From CAVWGP01 sp963754645 (GTDB taxonomy: Bacteria; Pseudomonadota; Alphaproteobacteria; Bin65): a DNA stretch of 64,000 bases. Below are positions 19,535 through 27,531 of this stretch, in pieces. Numbering within the stretch: the stretch's first letter is position 1; each line of letters opens with the position of its first letter. The position numbers and the translations under genes are program-made. The DNA is taken from positions 620,001-684,000 of the forward strand of contig CAVWGP010000012.1 of the NCBI GenBank assembly GCA_963754645.1, in the 5' to 3' direction. Below the pieces are notes generated by a model. It was given only the letters and a program-made list of their open reading frames with translations, did not search any database and had not been told where the DNA came from.

Positions 19535-20512
19535 ATGGATGGATCGATCCGCGCGCTCGACGAACTGCGCAACCTGCCCACGCTCGAAGCGCTGACCGGC
19601 GCGCTCGGCGCGCGCAACATGACGCCCGGCTGGATCAAGCGCGACAAGCCGATCCTGTGGCCCGAAATGAAATCCGCTTTCGTGCCGGCCCATTGGCGCT
19701 ACGCCGAAGCCAAGGCGGCGATGCAATCGGCCGGGCGCCTGATCGGCACCGATCTCGCCGAGCGGCGCAACTTCGTCATGCGCAACCCGATCGAGGGCAA
19801 CGACATCGCCTCGCTGCGCACGCTGATCTGCGCCTATCAATCGATCCTGCCCGGCGAAAAGGCGCGCTCGCACCGGCACGCGCCGCACGCGCTGCGCGTC
19901 ATCCTCGAATCGCGCGGCTCCTATTCCATCGTCGAGGGCGAGAAAACGCCGATGGAGTCGGGCGACATCGTGCTGACGCCCGGCTGGCACTGGCACGGCC
20001 ACGGCCATGACGGCGCCGAGCAGGCCTTCTGGTTCGACGGCCTCGACGTGCCGCTGACGCACCTGCTCGAGCCGATGTTCATGGAAGATCATCCGGAACA
20101 TTGGGAAAACGTGCATTCGACGGTCGACAAGTCGCCGATGCGTTTCGCCTGGGCCGACACGCTGGCGGCGCTTGGCGCCGCCCCCGCCGACCGCGACGGA
20201 TTTTTCGGCGCGACGATTGCGCTGCCCGCGCCCTCGATGCCGACGATCACGCTCAAAGTGCACAAATGGCTGAAGGGTTGGCACAACCGGCCCTACCGCC
20301 ACGCCGTCAATTCGATCTACGTCGTCATGCGGGGCGAGGGCCGCGCCAAGGTCGGCGGGCGCGATTTCGCCTGGAATTTCGGCGACACCATCGCCGCACC
20401 CGCCTGGAACAGGATCGAATTCCAGGCCGAGGCCGACACGGTGATGTTCGCGATGAGCGACGAGCAGCTCATGCGATGGGCGAAGTATCACCGCTTCGAG
20501 GCGTTGGGCTGA
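19535..20512 (+). CDS. Gentisate 1,2-dioxygenase-like bicupin
   Basis: Fe(II)-dependent ring-cleaving dioxygenase family, 325 residues from the ATG at 19535. The first cupin has HRHAPH at residues 113-118 and WHWHGHGH at 151-158, good metal ligands. The second cupin (YRHAVNSIYVVMRGEGRAKVGGRDFAWNFGD) keeps one His but lacks a clear full metal set, as in gentisate and 1-hydroxy-2-naphthoate dioxygenases. It ends the ligase/Pht5-like operon. Substrate could be gentisate, salicylate or a related hydroxybenzoate. Confidence 0.85.
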   Translation: MDGSIRALDELRNLPTLEALTGALGARNMTPGWIKRDKPILWPEMKSAFVPAHWRYAEAKAAMQSAGRLIGTDLAERRNFVMRNPIEGNDIASLRTLICAYQSILPGEKARSHRHAPHALRVILESRGSYSIVEGEKTPMESGDIVLTPGWHWHGHGHDGAEQAFWFDGLDVPLTHLLEPMFMEDHPEHWENVHSTVDKSPMRFAWADTLAALGAAPADRDGFFGATIALPAPSMPTITLKVHKWLKGWHNRPYRHAVNSIYVVMRGEGRAKVGGRDFAWNFGDTIAAPAWNRIEFQAEADTVMFAMSDEQLMRWAKYHRFEALG

Positions 20513-20553
20513 CGCTGCAATTCGTTGAATACACCGGCGGCCATAAAAATGCC

Positions 20554-20697
20554 CGTCATCCCGAGCGCAGGCCGCGCGAAGCGCGGCCGAAGTCGAGGGA
20601 CCTCGTGCGGACATGCGTGCGTGCGATTAGGCGGAATTGCACTCGTCCGCCCGAGGTCCCTCCACTTCGCGCCTTTGGCGCTCCGGTCGGGATGACG
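20554..20697. repeat. Palindromic intergenic repeat, CGTCATCCC family, copy 3
   Basis: Starts CGTCATCCCGAGCGCAGG, ends CTCCGGTCGGGATGACG, with GGACCTCGTGCGGAC and GTCCGCCCGAGGTCC arms. It separates the convergent bicupin and aminoacylase genes and may serve as a bidirectional terminator as well as a dispersed repeat. Confidence 0.8.
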
Positions 20698-20729
20698 GTC
20701 ATTTGGGGTCACGGGTATAATTTGCGACC

Positions 20730-22221
20730 CTATTGCGCCCACGCCAAACTCTGCATCGGCGGATCGAGGTCCTTGCGGCGCAGCGCGCGGCCGGGGCGCG
20801 CGCCGGTGGGGGCGCCGTTGCGCCAGATTTCGCGCCCGTTGACGAGCACGCGCTCGATGCCGGCGGCGGTTTGGATCGGTTTTTCGAAGGTGGCGCGGTC
20901 GATGATCGTGGCGGGATCGAAGACGACGAGATCGGCATAGGCGCCGGCGCGGATCGCGCCGCGATCCTTCAAGCCGAAGCGCTCGGCCGGGATCGAACGT
21001 CATGCGCTTCACCGCGTCTTCGAGCACGATCAGGCCGAGATCGCGGCTGTAATGGCCGAGCACGCGCGGGAACGTGCCCCACAACCGCGGATGGGGATGC
21101 TCGTCGTGCGGAATGCCGTCGGAGCCGATCATCGCCTCGGGCCAAGCGAGGATGCGGCGCACATCGTCCTCGTCCATCATGAAATAGATGGCGCCCGCCG
21201 GCAGCAGGCGCTCCGCCGCCTCGCGCTCGCCGCAGCCGAGGTCGCGGGCGATATCGGCGAGATCGCGGCCGCGCATTTCGGGCATCGCCTTCGACCAGGT
21301 GACGATCGTGCGGCCCGCGTCGCCGATGCGTTCGGGGAATAGCGCGGTGGAGCCGGCGATATAGGGATAGACGTCGATGGCGATCGGCTGGCGTTGCCGG
21401 GCGTCGGCAATGACGGCCAGCGTATCGCGCGTGCGGCCGTGATTGCGCCGGCCCATCACCTTGTGGTGCGAGATGACGACGGGGAGATGCGCGGCGCGGC
21501 CGATCTCGAAGCTCTCGGCGAGCGAGTCGAGAACCTTGTCGCCCTCGTCGCGCATGTGGGTCGCATAGAGCCCGCCATGCTTGGCCGCGACCTTGGCGAG
21601 TTCGATGACTTCGGAGGTGTGCGCGGCCCGCGCCGGCGGATAGAACAAGCCGGTGGACAGCCCGATCGCGCCCGCGCCCATCGCTTCGTCGAGGCGCTTG
21701 GCCATGGCGTCGATTTCGCCGGCGGTCGCGGGCCGGTCGAGACTGTCCATGGCGCCGACGCGCAGCGTGCTGTGGCCGGCGAGCGCCGCGACGTTGATCG
21801 CCGCGGGCGCCGCGTCGAGCGCGGCCAGGTAATCGGCAAAGCGCGGATAGCGGTAGTCGGATTTCGCGCCGATCAGATCGAGCGGCGGCGGCGGATCGCG
21901 CTGCGGCAGCCACGGCGCGATGCTGACGCCGCAATTGCCGGCGACGATCGAGGTGACGCCCTGGCTCACCTTCATCGCCATGTCGGGCATCGCCAGCAGC
22001 GCGCGGTCGTCATGGGTGTGCGTGTCGATGAAACCGGGCGCCACGCTCTTGCCGCGCGCATCGATGCGCTCGCCGGCCTGCGCCGCGGCGAGATCGCCCA
22101 CCGCCGCGATGCGGTCGCCCGCGAGCCCGATATCGGCGCGCCGCGCCGGCGCCCCGGTGCCGTCGATGACGCTGCCGCCGGAAATCACGATGTCGAAACG
22201 CTGGGTCTGTGCCTGGGTCAT
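20730..22221 (-). pseudogene. N-acyl-D-amino-acid deacylase (D-aminoacylase), frameshifted
   Basis: Amidohydrolase-superfamily enzyme that releases D-amino acids from N-acyl forms. The N-terminal part holds GKSVAPGFIDTHTHDDR, the metal-binding HxH, then IVAGNCGVS, YATHMRDEGDK and MIGSDGIPHDEHPHPR. The frame breaks near 20996-21000 (KRMT); the missing tail RFGLKDRGAIRAGAYADLVVFD continues in another frame to 20730. Removing one T restores a protein of about 496 residues. Either a recent mutation or a sequencing error. Start ATG at 22221. Confidence 0.85.
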
Positions 22222-22318
22222 GGCGCCGCCGTCGGGTTGCGGCTTTACTATCGCATGCGGCAAAGGCTGGCGAAAGCCGGACGGCAAATTGTAGAATGGC
22301 GCGAACGAGGGAGAGCCC

Positions 22319-22711
22319 ATGGCCTATCGACTGAATTCGTACCTTGCACCGGGCGTCGCCCTATTCGCCATTGCCACGCTTGGCGGCTGCGAGACGGTGC
22401 GCGACATCAATCCGCTCAGCACGCGTACGCCCTATGAAAGCCATTGCCGGCGCGCGCTCGACGCCTTGATCGCCGGCGACACCGACAAGCAGCGCCCGCG
22501 GATCGACGACCTGAGCCAGCGCGAGCGCTTGGACGGCGAGCGAACCTTCATCGCCGTCACTATCGTTTACGTGCAAGGCGACTCGCGCCGGCTGATGACG
22601 TGCCTCTACGCGCCCGGCACGCCCAACGCCGCCGCCGGCATTTCGTATCGCGGCGAAGGCCTCAATCGCGCGCGGGTCGATCAGATCAACGCCGCGGTGG
22701 CGCAGCGGTGA
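22319..22711 (+). CDS. Small putative lipoprotein, function unknown
   Basis: 130 residues. A hydrophobic N-terminus ends in TLGGC, a lipobox-like sequence, so the mature protein would be anchored at Cys24 or so. The rest is polar with no recognised domain (HCRRALDALIAGDTDKQRPRIDDL, then IAVTIVYVQGDSRRLMTCLY). Its TGA overlaps the GTG start of the next gene (GTGA), so the two are probably co-translated. It lies divergent from the aminoacylase gene. Confidence 0.6.
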   Translation: MAYRLNSYLAPGVALFAIATLGGCETVRDINPLSTRTPYESHCRRALDALIAGDTDKQRPRIDDLSQRERLDGERTFIAVTIVYVQGDSRRLMTCLYAPGTPNAAAGISYRGEGLNRARVDQINAAVAQR

Positions 22712-23316
22712 TTCCGCGCGCCGCCGCCAGCTTGCTCCTGGTTGCGTTCGCCGCCGCAACGCCGGCCGCGACGCAGACGCCCGATCCGGGGCAAAGAACC
22801 AATGTCTGCCTGGTCGATTTTCCCTTCCCGCCGACCGAGGCCAATCGCGTGCCGGCGCGCGAGCTTCCCCGGCTCTTCGCTGGAAAAACCTTCGAGTCCA
22901 TTCGCCGGCCCGATCCCGCCGCGGTTGCGCCCGGCCCACCGCCCGGCGGAGCGCCGCGCTCGGGGCGGCGCGACTCGACGGCAACGCCAGGCCCGGCGCG
23001 CGGCCTCGGCTGGACGGAGCGGGTTTTCAGCACGGAGGTGCGCGCCGACGGCTCGATCTTCTCGCGCTGCGAGGAGCGGCTGACCAAAGCCGAATCCTTC
23101 CAGCCCTGCCGCCAACGGCGCGGCACCGAGACCGTCCAGGGGCCCAACGAAATCGGCGTCTGGCGCATCGCCGACGGTCTCTATTGCCGGACCTTTTCCC
23201 AAATCACGAGCGGCGCCGAGGGCTGTTCCTCGGTCCACCGCCAGGACGGGCGCTATCTATTTAAGCACGTACGCGGGCCGATCATTTGCGGCCAGGGCGA
23301 GATCATTTTCAAGTAG
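22708..23316 (+). CDS. Hypothetical exported protein
   Basis: 202 residues from a GTG start that overlaps the preceding stop. A signal peptide (AAASLLLVAFAAATPAATQ) precedes a Pro-rich linker and a C-terminal region with several cysteines (CEERLTKAESFQPC, LYCRTF, GCSSV, IICGQ), suggesting disulfide bonds in the periplasm. No known family was recognised. Its end overlaps the end of the convergent membrane-protein gene by eight bases. Confidence 0.55.
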   Translation: MIPRAAASLLLVAFAAATPAATQTPDPGQRTNVCLVDFPFPPTEANRVPARELPRLFAGKTFESIRRPDPAAVAPGPPPGGAPRSGRRDSTATPGPARGLGWTERVFSTEVRADGSIFSRCEERLTKAESFQPCRQRRGTETVQGPNEIGVWRIADGLYCRTFSQITSGAEGCSSVHRQDGRYLFKHVRGPIICGQGEIIFK

Positions 23317-23875
23317 CCGGCCCGGGTTTGGCGAAGGCGCGCCGGAGCCACAGCACGGCGCCGAGCGCGCTCAGGAAAAAGCCCGCGGCATAGGCGAGTT
23401 CGATCAGCGCCGTCCAGCGATTGGCGCCGACCCGGGCGACGAACAGCGTGATGTCGGTATCGGCAATGAAGCGCTGCTGGAAATAGAGGCGAAAGAACAG
23501 GATCGATCCGGCGACGCACAAGAGCGCCCACAGCGCCGACCATGACACCCGCAGCCAGCGGCGGCGCGTCGCCGGCGCGTTTTCGCGCGGCGACAGCAGC
23601 GCCGATCCCGCCGTGCTCAAAACGTAAAGCGCGCCGATGGCGAGATTGGCGACGAACAGGAAGCGGCTCAGCAGCAGGTTGCATTCGAGCGCCGCGGGAT
23701 AGGCGCGGCCCGGCCGCAGCTCGGGCGGGAACAGGCCGGCGCAACACGCGCTGAAACCATCGACCAGCCAGCGCGCGGCGCGGGCATTGGCCTCGACCTC
23801 GCACGACCAGAAATAGGCGATGCCGACCGAGAAGACGGGCATGACGACGAGGACGGACCGCGGATTGTATGCCAT
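23309..23875 (-). CDS. Hypothetical integral membrane protein
   Basis: 188 residues with four hydrophobic segments at roughly 8-25 (VLVVMPVFSVGIAYFW), 72-92 (FLFVANLAIGALYVLSTAG), 112-130 (WSALWALLCVAGSILFF) and 158-178 (IELAYAAGFFLSALGAVLWL). Between the first two lies a polar loop with two adjacent cysteines (SACCAGLFPPELRPG). No family was recognised. It sits just downstream of the UbiD gene on the same strand, separated by 28 bases. Confidence 0.55.
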   Translation of the reverse strand: MAYNPRSVLVVMPVFSVGIAYFWSCEVEANARAARWLVDGFSACCAGLFPPELRPGRAYPAALECNLLLSRFLFVANLAIGALYVLSTAGSALLSPRENAPATRRRWLRVSWSALWALLCVAGSILFFRLYFQQRFIADTDITLFVARVGANRWTALIELAYAAGFFLSALGAVLWLRRAFAKPGPAT

Positions 23876-23903
23876 GAAATCGTCCGGTTGCGCCGTGGCC
23901 CTA

Positions 23904-25511
23904 TCACACTTCCGGCAGTTTCTTTCGCATCTCGGCCATCGTCAGCATTTCGCGCTGTTCGTCGTCGAGATAGGCTATGCCGATGCCGTATTCGCGCCAG
24001 CGCGATTTGATTTTCGCCTCAAGCTCGGGATCGACGGTGTTGATCGGCGGATAGCGGCGGTTGCCGTATTCCGGCCGTTTCTCGAGTTCCCAGCTCCGCG
24101 TCGCGTCGGTCAGCACGCGCGTCCATTTGCCGGTGCCGTATTTCGGGATGCTGATGTCCTCGGGCGGCGTCGAGGGATCGAGCACGGAGCCGAAGGTGGG
24201 GCCGAAGATGCAAACGTCGCCCATGCCGGCATTGACCCGGAACGCCATCGCCCAATCGAGCGCCACCGGATCGCGGATATCGACGTCTTCCTCGACGACC
24301 ATGACGTTCTTGAAGAACCACTGGCCCGCCGCCGTGCCCCAGAGCGCGCAGGCGACCTGCTGCGCGTGGCCGCGATACATTTTGCGGATCTGAACGACGA
24401 TGTTGGTTCCGGTCGAAACCGCCGGCATCCACACATCGGTGACGCCGGCGACGCCCGCGTCCTCCAGCATGTTCCAGGCGATCGCCGACCAGGAATAGCA
24501 GCACAGCAGCGAATCCTCGCTGGGAAAGCCGGGCCTGGCACCTTCGAGCGCGCCGCGCAGGATCGGATCGGTGCGATGCGTGACGCAGGTGACGCGCAGC
24601 ACCGGCTTGGGCGAGGGCATGCCGCCGAGATAGCCCGGATATTCGGCGAAGGGCCCCTCCTCCTCGAAGGTCGCGGGATCGGGATCGATGAAGCCCTCGA
24701 CGACGATTTCGGCGCTCGCCGGCACGCTGAGCGGCACGGTCTCGCACGGCACGAGATCGACCGGACGCCCGAGGATCGCGCCCATCATGTCCCATTCGCA
24801 AATATGCTTGGGGAACGGGCTGCCGGCGCAGAACGGCAGCACATCGTGCCAGCCATGCACCACGGCGACGGGCATGGGCTGCGCCTTTTCGCGGTGCTGC
24901 TGGAAATGGCCGCCCCAGCCTTGGGTCGGCACCATGAGCTTGCCGATCTTGCGCCGGCCGATGATCTGGCCGCGATAGAGCCCGATATTGTCGCGCCCCG
25001 TCGTCCGGTCCTGGGTGACGACGCCGCAAAACGTGTCGATGAAACGGCCGCCGTCGGATTTGTGCCATTTGGCGGCGGGGAAATCCCAGAGATTGATTTC
25101 GCCGTCGGTGAGAATGTTGTCCTTCACGGGGCCGGTCTTGACCGAGCGCGGCGCGATCGGCTTGCGGTAAGCGTCCTTCAGGTGCCGCACGATGGCCTTG
25201 TCGCGTGTCCCTTTCGCCAGGCCGAGCAGCAGCTCGATCTGCCGCCGGTTGCCGACGCCCGAGGTCATGAATTTGGTGCAGCGGCCCTTCTCGTAGCCCT
25301 CGATATTCTCGAACAGCAGCCCCGGCCCGCCGAGCGCGAGATTGACCCGGGCGATGGCGCCGATTTCCTCGTCCCAATCGACCTTGGCGGCGACGCGCTT
25401 GAGTTCGCCCGCCGCTTCCAAGGTCGCGAGCCACGAACGCATGTCCGGCCCTTGGCTTGAGTCAAGGGCTGGCGCGCCGCGGCGTGCCGGTTTTCCGGAA
25501 ATCTCGTTCAT
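23904..25511 (-). CDS. UbiD family decarboxylase
   Basis: Prenylated-FMN-dependent decarboxylase family, 535 residues from the ATG at 25511, preceded by AGGAG. Unlike the paralogue at 14654, it keeps the full EGPFAEYPGY catalytic motif with both Glu residues. Other landmarks are GIGAIARVN-like N-terminal sequence, GLYRGQIIGRRKIG, FNQHR-like cofactor region FQQHREKAQPMPVAV and GTGKWTRVLTDATRSWE near the C-terminus. Substrate unknown. No UbiX flavin prenyltransferase gene is visible in the window; it would have to be supplied elsewhere. Confidence 0.88.
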   Translation of the reverse strand: MNEISGKPARRGAPALDSSQGPDMRSWLATLEAAGELKRVAAKVDWDEEIGAIARVNLALGGPGLLFENIEGYEKGRCTKFMTSGVGNRRQIELLLGLAKGTRDKAIVRHLKDAYRKPIAPRSVKTGPVKDNILTDGEINLWDFPAAKWHKSDGGRFIDTFCGVVTQDRTTGRDNIGLYRGQIIGRRKIGKLMVPTQGWGGHFQQHREKAQPMPVAVVHGWHDVLPFCAGSPFPKHICEWDMMGAILGRPVDLVPCETVPLSVPASAEIVVEGFIDPDPATFEEEGPFAEYPGYLGGMPSPKPVLRVTCVTHRTDPILRGALEGARPGFPSEDSLLCCYSWSAIAWNMLEDAGVAGVTDVWMPAVSTGTNIVVQIRKMYRGHAQQVACALWGTAAGQWFFKNVMVVEEDVDIRDPVALDWAMAFRVNAGMGDVCIFGPTFGSVLDPSTPPEDISIPKYGTGKWTRVLTDATRSWELEKRPEYGNRRYPPINTVDPELEAKIKSRWREYGIGIAYLDDEQREMLTMAEMRKKLPEV

Positions 25512-25588
25512 CGCCCGCTCCTGGGAACGGGTCAGGTTAGCACGAGGGCGCGTGGCCGCGCCAAGCCGCTTTGGTCGAAGCGGCCGCC

Positions 25589-26028
25589 CTAGCCCATCAC
25601 TTCCCAGCTGCCGTCGGCCCGCTGACAGGCGCGGCCGTCGATGGTTTCGCTGCGCCCATCCTTGAGCGTGATCAATTCGTTGAACTCGCGGCACACGCGG
25701 CCGGCGACCTGCCGGCCATTGCTCGTCGGTTTCATCGTGCCGCGCGTTCCGGTCTTCGTATTCTGCCAGGTCCAGGTCTTCCCGGTCGGCCCCTTCATCG
25801 TCCAATTCACGCATTTTTGGCGCTGGGCGTTATCCTCCGGCGTCAGCGCGCGGCGCACATCGCCCTTGTCCGGCGTGCCGGCGTGCCGGACTTCGGCGGC
25901 GGCGCCGTGTTGCCCGTGTTGTAATCGGACGACCGGTCGGCTTGTGCCGACGAAGCGCCAAACAAGGCGAGGCCGGACACGGCCGAACCGGCGAACAACG
26001 AACCGAAAGCACGACGCGACATCGACAT
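25589..26028 (-). pseudogene. Exported surface-antigen-domain (17 kDa type) protein, frameshifted by an 8-bp duplication
   Basis: The N-terminus, MSMSRRAFGSLFAGSAVSGLALFGASSAQA, looks like a twin-arginine-type or Sec signal. The C-terminal part, in another frame, has NGRQVAGRVCREFNELITLKDGRSETIDGRACQRADGSWEV, the 17-kDa surface-antigen pattern. The frame changes at a tandem GGCGTGCC duplication (25872-25887); removing one copy gives PPPKSGTPDKGDVRRALTPED and a continuous protein. An 8-bp tandem duplication looks more like a replication slip than a base-calling error. Function unknown; possibly outer-membrane associated. Confidence 0.7.
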
Positions 26029-26206
26029 GGCGGAACCGATTCCTTCTGTGCGGGTTGAATACATCGGCCGCCAATATCGCACAAGGACGAGCCGCCGTCA
26101 GTGACGAGCCGATGTGACGGCGGTCACAGGTTTGGCGCCACATTCGGTACGTCATCCCGACCAGAGCGCCGCGAAGCGGCGCGCAGCGGAGCGACTGTCT
26201 TGGTTG

Positions 26207-27142
26207 TCAAGCGCTTTGCCATGGCCGTTGATCTCGTACAATGGCGTTGAGGATCGTTAGGAGTTTGCGTGCGGCGGCGATGAGGGCGAGTTTCTTGGCT
26301 TTGCCGGCGGCGACGAGCCGGCGGTAGTAATCGCGGATGACCGTGTTGTGAACGCTGCCAACCAATGTTGCCATATAGATCGCGTTGCGAACCGACTTGC
26401 GACCGCCGCCGATCATACGTTTGCCGCGGAAAGTGCCGCTGTCGCGGCTGATGGGCGCGAGCCCCGCCAGATGCGCGATCTGGCGCCGCGTGAGCGTGCC
26501 AAGCTCGGGGAGTTCGGCGATCAAGACCCGCGCGGTCTTGTCGCCGACGCCGGGGACGGATGTCAGCAGGTCTTCGTTGGCGCGCCACAGCGGCGAGTTG
26601 CGCATCGTGTCGTCGAGCTCGCGTTCGAGCTCGGTGACTTCCTTTTGCAACGCGGCCTGGATGCGCTGCGCGCCGCGGATCAAACGCGGCTGGCTCAAGT
26701 GCTCCATCCGGTTGTTCTCGGCGACGATGATCTCGATCAGCTGCCGCCGCCGGGCGACAAGCTCGGCGAAGGCGCGGCGCGCCGCGTCGGGCAACGCGCG
26801 CGGCTCCGGCCGAATGACGTCGGCGAAGTGCGCGATGACCTCGGCGTCAAGCCGGTCGGTTTTGGCCGCGCGGCCGCTGGCGCGCGCAAAATCGCGGATC
26901 TGGCGCGGATTGACCACCGCCAAGGGCAATGCCTCGGCGGCGATCGCCGCGGCCACAACCTGCTCGTACCCGCCGGTGGCTTCGAGCACAATCAACCGCG
27001 GCTGCAATCGACGCAACCGCTCGACCAGCTCGACCAAACCGGCGCTGTCGCGCGTGACGGAAAAGGTCTCGCCCCGCGGTCGGACGTGCACCACCAATTC
27101 GCGTTTCGCGACATCGATGCCAACAAAGATTTCCTGTTCCAT
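26207..27142 (-). CDS. IS110 family transposase (DEDD recombinase)
   Basis: 311 residues. The N-terminal RuvC-like DEDD domain shows FVGIDVAK (Asp10), LEATGGYE (Glu54) and KTDRLDA (Asp96, Asp99). The C-terminal transposase_20 domain has SVPGVGDKTARVLIAELPELG and LAGLAPISRDSGTFRGKRMIGGGR, including the region that carries the catalytic Ser. It appears intact and full length. The start ATG at 27142 was chosen because the IS110 N-terminus (MEQEIFVGID) begins there, although the frame is open further upstream. Confidence 0.95.
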   Translation of the reverse strand: MEQEIFVGIDVAKRELVVHVRPRGETFSVTRDSAGLVELVERLRRLQPRLIVLEATGGYEQVVAAAIAAEALPLAVVNPRQIRDFARASGRAAKTDRLDAEVIAHFADVIRPEPRALPDAARRAFAELVARRRQLIEIIVAENNRMEHLSQPRLIRGAQRIQAALQKEVTELERELDDTMRNSPLWRANEDLLTSVPGVGDKTARVLIAELPELGTLTRRQIAHLAGLAPISRDSGTFRGKRMIGGGRKSVRNAIYMATLVGSVHNTVIRDYYRRLVAAGKAKKLALIAAARKLLTILNAIVRDQRPWQSA

Positions 27143-27416
27143 GACCCATCCTTGCAAATCCGGGCTCGCCAGGCGGCCCAAGCGACTGTCCGGGTTCTGA
27201 GGAACAACGGGCGGGGCGCCACGCTCCACTTCGGGCTTATTGGCCCCAGGGACCTTCGGGCTCCCGCCCGCCACCGCGGGCCTTACTTTACCCGCAATCC
27301 GACCAACGCACACCGCGTCCGCAGGTGGGATGGCGGGCCTACGCCTGACTCGCGAACGGTCGCTTCGGCCCGCCATCCCACCTGCTCTCAATCTTGCCTC
27401 GCACGAACAGATACAA
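27143..27416 (-). ncRNA. Candidate IS110 bridge RNA region
   Basis: This non-coding leader is where IS110-group elements encode the bridge RNA that pairs with target and donor DNA. It contains AGGGACCT at 27248-27255, identical to AGGGACCT at the element/target junction (27416-27423). In RNA sense a possible second guide, GAAGTGGA, follows about 25 bases later and resembles the other target flank, GCAGCGGA. GC-rich complementary arms surround the segment. The boundaries of any transcript and the pairing are inferred, not shown. Confidence 0.45.
27321..27385. repeat. Perfect 19-bp inverted repeat in the IS110 leader
   Basis: GCAGGTGGGATGGCGGGCC at 27321-27339 is exactly complementary to GGCCCGCCATCCCACCTGC at 27367-27385, with a 27-base loop. 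It could be part of the structured leader RNA, a terminator shielding the transposase from outside transcription, or a separate REP-type repeat. Confidence 0.8.
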
Positions 27417-27531
27417 GGGACCTCGTCTGGACTAGCGTTGGCCAGCGCGACGGCGCGACGCTAGTCCTCCCGAGGTCCCTCCGCTGCGCGCCTTCGGCGC
27501 TCCGGTCGGGATGACGAATAATTGAGCGGCG

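Larger units (their letters stand above)
26190..27418 (-). mobile_element. IS110-family insertion sequence
   Basis: An element of about 1.23 kb with one transposase gene read on the minus strand, a long leader of about 275 bases upstream of it and only about 15 bases downstream. This asymmetry is typical of the IS110 group, whose left end encodes a bridge RNA. No terminal inverted repeats or target duplication are seen, as expected. Ends were placed by comparing the flanks with intact copies of the palindromic repeat; they are uncertain by one or two bases. Confidence 0.85.
26150..27516. repeat. Palindromic repeat, CGTCATCCC family, copy 4, split by IS110 element
   Basis: The left arm (26150-26189) reads CGTCATCCCGACCAGAGCG and ends GCGCAGCGGA. 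The right part resumes at about 27417 with GGGACCTCGTCTGG and ends CGGTCGGGATGACG. Joining the two sides regenerates a normal copy: the reverse complement of the right arm also contains GCGCAGCGGAGGGACCTCG. The insertion sequence therefore entered a pre-existing repeat. Confidence 0.85.

Noticed and set aside
26150..26190. A CRISPR-like or attachment site at the repeat copies
   Set aside because: The copies are single, palindromic and dispersed; there is no regular spacer pattern and no integrase gene.
27143..27391. N-terminal extension of the IS110 transposase
   Set aside because: IS110 proteins begin at the MEQEIFVGID motif; the extension lies in the structured leader.
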